Below, one piece after another: positions 6,152 to 10,236 of a stretch of DNA of 10,236 nucleotides. The notes under the pieces were generated by a model that made no database searches, was not told where the DNA came from, and saw only the letters and a program-made list of their open reading frames with translations. Origin of the DNA: a bacterium HR12 (GTDB lineage: Bacteria > Actinomycetota > UBA4738 > HRBIN12). Both the position numbers and the translations under genes were made by a program. Within the stretch, counting starts at the first letter, position 1. The number at the start of each line of letters is the position of its first letter. The stretch is taken from NCBI GenBank assembly GCA_002898915.1, contig BEHO01000015.1, forward strand, positions 1-10,236, read 5' to 3'.

Positions 6152-7123
6152 TCAGATCAGCAGGCCGGTGGCGCGCGCGTCCCGGGCTCGGCCGACCCAC
6201 CACTCGAAGGTCTCGAGGGCCTCGGTGCCACCGTGCTCGGTCGCGTGGAGCGCCATGAGCCACCCCATCTCGACGATGCCGTGCAGCGATCCGAGGCGCA
6301 TCGTCTCCTCGTCGTGCCGTTCTCCCATGAGCCGGCGGATGTCGTCGAGGATCTCCTCGCGCGTCGCGCGGACCTGCGACGCGCAGCCGGCCAGGAACGA
6401 GGCGAACTCGATGATCGGTGGCCCCTGCGTCGCGAGCGCCCAGTCGATCACGACGACCCGGTCCGGCTCGAGCGCGATGTTGGGGAGCCACAGGTCGCCG
6501 TGGAGCAGGGTCGAACCGGCCCGCCGTCTGAGCGGTTCCGCGAGGATCTCCGGGTGCTCGTGGATGGCGAAGACGAGGTCGGCGACGTCGGGCGGGGCGA
6601 TATCCGCGAAGCGCTCCCACCCGCGGAGGCAGTGATCGGGCAACGGGTTCCCGCGTCCGCGGAGCGACCCCATGACCCGGGGGGAGAAGACCGCCACGCG
6701 GTCCTCGAGGGCCAGCAGGTGCTCGATCTCCTCGTCGCGGAAGCGCTCGTGCATCGCGACCGCCGCCGCGATGATGCGGCGGCACTGCGCGCGGCTGATG
6801 CGGCTCTCCCATCCCAGGATGGTCGCGGACAGGTCGCGCATCGCGAGGATCCAGGAGCCCCCCTCGCGCCAGGCGCCGACGATCGCGTGGCCGATCGGTG
6901 GGGGGAGACGGTCGAGCACGCCCGCCCGCCACAGGGCGATCTCGCGCACCTCGCCGACGGGAGGCAGCGCCATGGTGAGGTCCTGCGCCGGGTCGAAACG
7001 CTTGAGGATCACCCGTGAGCCGTCGGCCAGGCGGGCGCGTTCCAGCCGCGCCCCCGACGCTCCGTCGTGGTCGCCGAACGGCGAGCGCTCCAGGATCTCG
7101 GGCGCGGTCGTCGCGGGGTTCAT
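6152..7123 (-). CDS. APH-family phosphotransferase (aminoglycoside/small-molecule kinase fold)
   Basis: A 323-residue kinase-like protein. Lys41 in VILKRFD is the likely ATP-binding lysine. The catalytic loop STLLHGDLWLPNIAL holds His208-Gly-Asp210 and Asn215. VVVIDWALATQGPPIIEFASF carries the metal-binding Asp227 and the family's ID/D-P.-.E-F context. The order and spacing match the APH (PF01636) family. The C-terminal helices (about 255-315) include a Trp/His-rich segment, MGWLMALHATEH, which in the family forms part of the substrate pocket. The substrate cannot be told: members phosphorylate antibiotics, choline, homoserine or sugars, and this one resembles no resistance enzyme I recognise. 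The ATG overlaps the stop of the CDO-type cupin gene by four bases (ATGA), and a GAGGT site at six bases lies inside that gene, so the two are translationally coupled. It converges with the DUF1801 gene. Confidence 0.9.
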   Translation of the reverse strand: MNPATTAPEILERSPFGDHDGASGARLERARLADGSRVILKRFDPAQDLTMALPPVGEVREIALWRAGVLDRLPPPIGHAIVGAWREGGSWILAMRDLSATILGWESRISRAQCRRIIAAAVAMHERFRDEEIEHLLALEDRVAVFSPRVMGSLRGRGNPLPDHCLRGWERFADIAPPDVADLVFAIHEHPEILAEPLRRRAGSTLLHGDLWLPNIALEPDRVVVIDWALATQGPPIIEFASFLAGCASQVRATREEILDDIRRLMGERHDEETMRLGSLHGIVEMGWLMALHATEHGGTEALETFEWWVGRARDARATGLLI

Positions 7124-7614
7124 CGCAGCACCTCGACCTCGCCGGCGTACCGCGCCGGCAGACGCTCCAGCAGCACGAGCTCCAGGGCGCCGGCGTCGAG
7201 CCCCTCCTGGACGTGCAGCGTCGCCGCATCGAAGGCGACCACGTCCCCCGGTCCGAGCTCGCGGACCGATACGCGGCGGAGCGATCCGTCGGCCGATCGC
7301 GCCCAGGTCTCGTACCGGTCCCGGCCCTCCAGGACCCGGGCGACGCCCCACCCGCCGTCGTGGTCGTGGACGTCGGTGGGCGCGCCCGGCGGGAACCAGC
7401 GGAGCCCGAGCACCGGGCCGCCCTCCAGCGCGGCGATCGGGAGCCCGCGGGCCCGGCGCATGGCCTCCGGGCGGGCCGCCTCGACCTCCTCGGGAAGCGG
7501 GACCGTGCGGAGCCACGCGGCCAGCCGCGGCAGTGGATCGCGCCCCTCGCGAGCGATGGCGGCCGCTCGGCGGAGCAGCTCGACGGCGGTACGCGTCGCG
7601 TCGGTTCCCCTCAT
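7120..7614 (-). CDS. Cysteine dioxygenase-type cupin protein
   Basis: A 164-residue protein. An N-terminal helical part (residues 1-55) is followed by a single cupin barrel. VHDHDGGWGVARVLEGRDRY (82-101) holds His83 and His85, and GDVVAFDAATLHVQEG (123-138) holds His134; together these form the three-histidine iron site of CDO-type dioxygenases. RWFPPGAPT precedes the first motif, as in that family. It may oxidise a thiol or a small acid, but could also be a non-catalytic binder. The start is chosen at ATG 7614 because AGGAGG (7620-7625) lies five bases upstream. A longer frame through ATG 7671 would run into the repeat array and has no ribosome binding site. It is the first gene of a two-gene operon with the APH-family kinase. 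Confidence 0.88.
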   Translation of the reverse strand: MRGTDATRTAVELLRRAAAIAREGRDPLPRLAAWLRTVPLPEEVEAARPEAMRRARGLPIAALEGGPVLGLRWFPPGAPTDVHDHDGGWGVARVLEGRDRYETWARSADGSLRRVSVRELGPGDVVAFDAATLHVQEGLDAGALELVLLERLPARYAGEVEVLR

Positions 7615-7619
7615 GCGCT

Positions 7620-7625
7620 CCTCCT
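7620..7625 (-). promoter_or_regulatory. Ribosome binding site of the CDO-type cupin gene
   Basis: AGGAGG on the minus strand, within a longer GGAGAGGAGGA purine run, sits five bases before the ATG at 7614 and decides that start over the in-frame ATG at 7671. Confidence 0.75.
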
Positions 7626-7653
7626 CTCCGATCACCTGCGATCCGTCGGGCCG

Positions 7654-7659
7654 ACGGTA
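7654..7659 (-). promoter_or_regulatory. -10 element (TACCGT) for the cupin-kinase operon
   Basis: TACCGT on the minus strand lies nine bases downstream of the nearer CTCACA repeat, so the repeats cover the expected -35 zone. The leader would be about 30 to 35 bases and carry the ribosome binding site. Confidence 0.4.
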
Positions 7660-7668
7660 GGCACGCGG

Positions 7669-7743
7669 CATGTGAGCGTCCGTGTGAGGGTCCGTTCCCG
7701 GAACCGAGGGTGACGCCGGCTCCCTCACACGCCGCCTCACACG
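7669..7743. promoter_or_regulatory. Four-copy CTCACA operator array between two cupin operons
   Basis: On the plus strand CCTCACACG occurs at 7723-7731 and 7735-7743, a 12-base period. On the minus strand CCTCACACG occurs at 7689-7681, and the variant GCTCACATG at 7677-7669, again 12 bases apart. The two pairs are mirror images about position 7706, so each operon sees a direct repeat in the same orientation upstream. A separate palindrome, GTTCC-C-GGAAC (7694-7704), lies between the pairs, off-centre. Direct repeats at the -35 zone suit a SARP/BTAD or OmpR-type winged-helix activator. The BTAD regulator encoded at 8223-10112 is the natural candidate, by inference only. Confidence 0.6.
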
Positions 7744-7769
7744 GGCGGCCTGCACGGTCATGCCGATGC

Positions 7770-7781
7770 GGAGGAGGAGGT
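7770..7781 (+). promoter_or_regulatory. Ribosome binding site of the small cupin gene
   Basis: A GGAGGAGGAGGT run ends five bases before the ATG at 7787. It decides this start over the in-frame ATG at 7760, which has no site before it. Confidence 0.75.
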
Positions 7782-7786
7782 GTCGG

Positions 7787-8170
7787 ATGGCCAAGATCGG
7801 CAAGGCGGCGGCGGCGCAGCACGAGGAGGCGCCCGGCTTCGAGGGCCACTACGGGGAGGCCGGCGGGTACACGATCGGGTTCGAGTCCTACTCGGAGGAT
7901 CAGGATCCCGCCCCGCTGTTCAAGGGGTTGCCCAACGACCGGTGCCAGTGCCCGCACTGGGGTGTGGTGCTCAAGGGCCGGCTCATCTACCGGTACGGGG
8001 ACGGCTCCCAGGACGTCATCGAGGCCGGCGAGGCGTACTACGCGCCGCCCGATCACACCCCCGTGTTCACCGCGGGGACGGAGGTCGTCGAGTTCAGTCC
8101 CTCGGCGGATCTCGCCACGACGATGCAGGTCGTGATGGAGAACCTGGAGGCGATGGGGACCTCGATGTGA
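7787..8170 (+). CDS. Small single-domain cupin protein
   Basis: A 127-residue protein. The cupin motif-1 region reads DRCQCPHWGVVLKGRLIYRY (51-70): His57 follows a CxC-P element (Cys53, Cys55) in place of the usual HxH, and the VVLKGRLIYRYGDG strand-turn follows. Motif 2 reads IEAGEAYYAPPDHTPVF (78-94), with His90. Glu99/Glu102 in TEVVEFSP lie near the end of the barrel. Only two histidines are positioned for metal, so a binding or signalling role is as likely as catalysis; the two cysteines could complete a metal site. No signal peptide is seen. The gene is the first of a probable two-gene unit with the BTAD regulator, which starts 52 bases after its stop. It faces the CDO-type cupin across the repeat array. 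Confidence 0.88.
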   Translation: MAKIGKAAAAQHEEAPGFEGHYGEAGGYTIGFESYSEDQDPAPLFKGLPNDRCQCPHWGVVLKGRLIYRYGDGSQDVIEAGEAYYAPPDHTPVFTAGTEVVEFSPSADLATTMQVVMENLEAMGTSM

Positions 8171-8222
8171 CGAGGTGAGAGGAGGACTTGCGCCCGGGGC
8201 GCGCACCCGCGAGCATGCGAGG

Positions 8223-10112
8223 ATGCGCCTCGCGATCCACCTGCTCGGGGCGCCGACGGTCTTCGCCGACGGCGCCCCGCAGCCTCCGCCCCGAGGCAGG
8301 AAGGCCTGGGGGTTGCTCGCCTACCTGCTGCTCGCAGGCCGCGCGACGACGCGAGAGGAGCTGGCGCAGCTCCTGTTCGCCGAAGCCGACGATCCCCTGG
8401 GTGCCCTGCGGTGGAACCTGGCCGAGCTCCGTCGCCTCCTGGGGCTGCCGGACGCCCTGCAGGGATCGCCGCTGGCGCTCGCGCTCTCGCCGGATCCGTT
8501 CGTGGACGTCCGCGCGCTGACCAGCGGGACGTGGGCGGTGGCGCTGGAGATCCCGGGCCTGGGTCGCGAGCTGCTCGAAGGCATGAGCTTCGGCGGAAGC
8601 CCCGCGTTCGAGGCATGGCTGGCGGCCCAGCGCCGACACGTGCAGGCCCAGGCGGAGGCGGTGCTCCGCGAGGCCGCGCTCGCCCGTCTGGCCGCGGGGC
8701 AGAGCGAGCAGGCGATCGATCTCGCGGCGCGCCTGGTCGCGATGGATCCCTTCGAGGAGAGCGCCCAGGAACTGTTGATCCGGGCGCTGGCCGCCTCCGG
8801 CGACCGGGCGGCGGCCGCCCGGCAGGTGGCCGCGTGCGTGGAGCTGTTCCGAAGGGAGCTCGGCGTCGAGCCCGGCCCGGCCGTGTACGCGGCCGCCGAG
8901 GCCACCGGCGTCACCGCCACCGTCACCGCCGTCTCGGGCCGGGCGGCGGCCCAGGCGCAGCTCGACGCCGGGGAGGCCGCGATCGGCGCCGGCGCGCTCG
9001 ACGCGGGACTCGAGTGCCTGCGCCGCGCGGCGGCCGAGGCGCACGCCTGCGGCGACCTCGAGCTGAAGGCCCGCTCCCTGCTGGCGCTGGGGTCCGCCCT
9101 CGCCCACGCGGCGCGCGGCCGGGCCGAAGAAGCCTCCGCCGCTCTCCACGGGGCCGTCGCGGTCGCGCGGCGGGCCGGCCGGCCGCACCTGGCGGGGCAG
9201 GCGCATCGGGAGCTCGCGTGGATCGAGGTCCTCCGCGCGCGCTACCCGCAAGCGCTCGCGCAGATCGAGGCGGCCCGAGCCAGCGCCGGCGACCATCCGT
9301 TCCTCCGTCTGGGCCGAGGGGCCTGCGCGTACCAGGTGGGGCGGTACGGCGAAGCGCTCGGGCTCCTGGGCGATGCCGCCCGCGACGCGGAGGGGCTGGG
9401 GGACCGTCGCACGCGGGCGCTGTGTCTGGGTGAGATCGGGATGATCCACGTGATCCGCGAGGAGGCGGCCGAGGCGCGCGCGGCGCTGGAGTCGGCCATG
9501 GCGGAGGCACGCGCGCTCGCCTGGAACGCGTTCCTCCCCTATCCGGAGGCCCTGCTCGGCATCCTGGACGTGTCGGCCGGGGACCAGGACGCCGCCGCCG
9601 ATCGCCTGGAGCATGCCTTCGCGCTCGGATGCCAGCTCCGCGACTGCTGCTGGGAGGGGATCGCCGCGGCCGGGCTGGCGCTGCTCGACGACGCGCGGGG
9701 GAACGTGAGCGCGGCGCGGGATCGGTTCGAGGACGCCATCCGTCGCAGCCTCCGAGAGTCCGACGCGTGGCTGTGGGCGCACGCGTTCGTGCTCGACCAC
9801 GCCTGCGCGTTCGCCGTCCGCCACGGGCTCGCGCAGGCGGCCACGTGGGTCTCGGACCTGGAGGTGCTCGCCGCGCGCACCATGATGAGCGACTTCCTGG
9901 CGCGGGCCTACCTGTACCGGTGGCAGCTCGGCGACGCGGGCGTGGTGGGCGCCGCCGAGCTGATCGCGGCCGACGTGGACGATCCCGCGCTGCACCGGCG
10001 GATCGCCGCCGCGGCCGGGGGGACGCCACGGCCGACGCGGCGCTCGCTCGCCGATGGGGGGTCGAGCGGGAAGGGCCGGCTCGTCGAGGGGCCGCCGGCC
10101 CCGGCATCGTAG
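8223..10112 (+). CDS. SARP/AfsR-type transcriptional regulator with BTAD and TPR repeats
   Basis: A 629-residue protein. Residues 1-95 are an OmpR-type winged helix in the SARP form (MRLAIHLLGAPTVFADG; RKAWGLLAYLLLAG at 26-39; REELAQLLF; ALRWNLAELRRLLG at 61-74). Residues about 92-228 are the bacterial transcriptional activation domain (AFEAWLAAQRRHVQ; LARLVAMDPFEESAQELLIRAL; ELGVEPGPAVYAAAE). From about 235 to 590 alanine-rich helical pairs form TPR-like repeats. No Walker A or NB-ARC ATPase lies between BTAD and TPR, unlike AfsR. It probably activates its own neighbourhood by binding direct repeats. The start is ATG 8223, where the family N-terminus begins; GTG 8175 would add 16 residues of no evident domain. 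Neither start has a good ribosome binding site: AGGAGG at 8180-8185 is 37 bases upstream of the ATG and precedes only an out-of-frame TTG. Confidence 0.88.
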   Translation: MRLAIHLLGAPTVFADGAPQPPPRGRKAWGLLAYLLLAGRATTREELAQLLFAEADDPLGALRWNLAELRRLLGLPDALQGSPLALALSPDPFVDVRALTSGTWAVALEIPGLGRELLEGMSFGGSPAFEAWLAAQRRHVQAQAEAVLREAALARLAAGQSEQAIDLAARLVAMDPFEESAQELLIRALAASGDRAAAARQVAACVELFRRELGVEPGPAVYAAAEATGVTATVTAVSGRAAAQAQLDAGEAAIGAGALDAGLECLRRAAAEAHACGDLELKARSLLALGSALAHAARGRAEEASAALHGAVAVARRAGRPHLAGQAHRELAWIEVLRARYPQALAQIEAARASAGDHPFLRLGRGACAYQVGRYGEALGLLGDAARDAEGLGDRRTRALCLGEIGMIHVIREEAAEARAALESAMAEARALAWNAFLPYPEALLGILDVSAGDQDAAADRLEHAFALGCQLRDCCWEGIAAAGLALLDDARGNVSAARDRFEDAIRRSLRESDAWLWAHAFVLDHACAFAVRHGLAQAATWVSDLEVLAARTMMSDFLARAYLYRWQLGDAGVVGAAELIAADVDDPALHRRIAAAAGGTPRPTRRSLADGGSSGKGRLVEGPPAPAS

Positions 10113-10185
10113 CCCCCGCAGCGATCGGGAGCCCCGCACCTGGGTGGCGGCCCTCGATACGCACGCCTGCACCTCGGCGGCGATG

Positions 10186-10206
10186 CGGGCACAGGGCTGT
10201 GGCCCG
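10186..10206 (-). terminator. Stem-loop directly after the right-edge minus-strand gene
   Basis: CGGGCACAG (10186-10194) pairs with CTGTGGCCCG (10197-10206), with one bulged G and a GG loop. It abuts the TAA stop at 10207-10209, so it could end transcription of the minus-strand gene and also of the convergent BTAD regulator, 74 bases away. No U-run follows on either strand. Confidence 0.35.
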
Positions 10207-10236
10207 TTACTCGACGCGGCCCTTGCGGGTCATCAG
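10207..10236 (-). CDS. C-terminal end of an unidentified minus-strand gene
   Basis: An open minus-strand frame enters from the right edge and ends LMTRKGRVE followed by TAA at 10207-10209. Nine residues are too few to name a family. The basic-then-acidic ending, the immediately following stem-loop and the tail-to-tail spacing with the BTAD gene suggest a real gene end, but chance remains possible. Confidence 0.3.
   Translation of the reverse strand: MMTRKGRVE

Noticed and set aside
6107..6198. A complete tRNA-Ser gene on the minus strand
   Set aside because: Only the T-arm and 3' acceptor are present. No acceptor 5' strand, D-arm or CTNNNAA-type anticodon loop occurs at the right distance.
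5544..7229. Upstream extension of the VOC protein antisense to the DUF1801 gene
   Set aside because: The extension has no domain character; the VOC family start coincides with ATG 5543, which has a ribosome binding site.
7744..7786. A -10 element for the small cupin gene
   Set aside because: No TAnnnT hexamer occurs in this stretch. TGCACGGT at 7751-7758 is too far from consensus to call.
8910..8935. Short repetitive GTCACCG-type run inside the BTAD regulator
   Set aside because: It encodes a Thr/Val/Ala linker between BTAD and TPR, and the repetition is explained by biased codon use.
8094..10172. A 692-codon minus-strand open frame opposite the BTAD regulator
   Set aside because: It is a product of high GC with few stop codons. 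Its translation is Arg/Gly/Pro-rich with no recognisable domain, and the plus strand holds a clear SARP-BTAD-TPR protein.
1..10236. Defence system, prophage, transposon or biosynthetic gene cluster
   Set aside because: No transposase, integrase, phage structural gene, nuclease-type defence gene or assembly-line enzyme is encoded here, and base composition looks even throughout.

Overview
The window is a very GC-rich, densely packed piece of bacterial chromosome. Most likely source is an Actinomycetota-like soil or environmental lineage; a high-GC Chloroflexota lineage is the main alternative. The reasons are: a SARP-type BTAD regulator with TPR repeats, a CDO-type and a second small cupin, a DUF1801 protein, strong GGAGGT-type ribosome binding sites, and AT-poor intergenic gaps in which the few TAnnnT hexamers sit at promoter-like positions, one of them arranged for a leaderless transcript. 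Lineage cannot be fixed from this sequence alone. No insertion sequence, CRISPR array, rRNA, complete tRNA or replication origin is visible.

Layout. (1) Positions 2-1480, + strand: a secreted-type metalloprotease of the MXAN_6640 family whose 5' end lies outside the window. (2) Positions 1470-3407, - strand: a large polytopic membrane protein with an extracytoplasmic, alkaline-phosphatase-like N-terminal domain, converging on and overlapping gene 1 by 11 bases; it looks leaderless. (3) Positions 3452-4303, -: a membrane-anchored ClpP-fold peptidase (SDH/SppA-like). (4) Positions 4407-4991, -, and 5031-5543, -: a thioredoxin/peroxiredoxin-like protein behind a PhnB-type VOC protein, probably one transcription unit. 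(5) Positions 5625-6092, +: a DUF1801 protein, divergent from the VOC gene across a symmetric overlapping promoter pair. (6) Positions 6152-7123 and 7120-7614, -: an APH-type kinase translationally coupled (ATGA) to a CDO-type cupin. (7) Positions 7787-8170 and 8223-10112, +: a small cupin followed by a BTAD/TPR transcriptional regulator. The last 30 bases hold the C-terminal end of a - strand gene.

How the genes fit together. The most system-like part is 6152-10112: a cupin-kinase operon and a cupin-regulator operon face away from each other across a 172-base gap. That gap carries four copies of a CTCACA element in two 12-bp-spaced direct pairs, each pair pointing toward one operon. SARP/BTAD regulators are known to bind direct repeats overlapping the -35 region, so the simplest reading is that the regulator encoded at 8223-10112 controls both operons; this is inference. 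The other genes read as ordinary housekeeping or stress accessory genes, with compact regulatory gaps (a leaderless promoter, an operator-like palindrome, mirror-image promoters and a tRNA-Ser-like 3' fragment) that are more unusual than the proteins.
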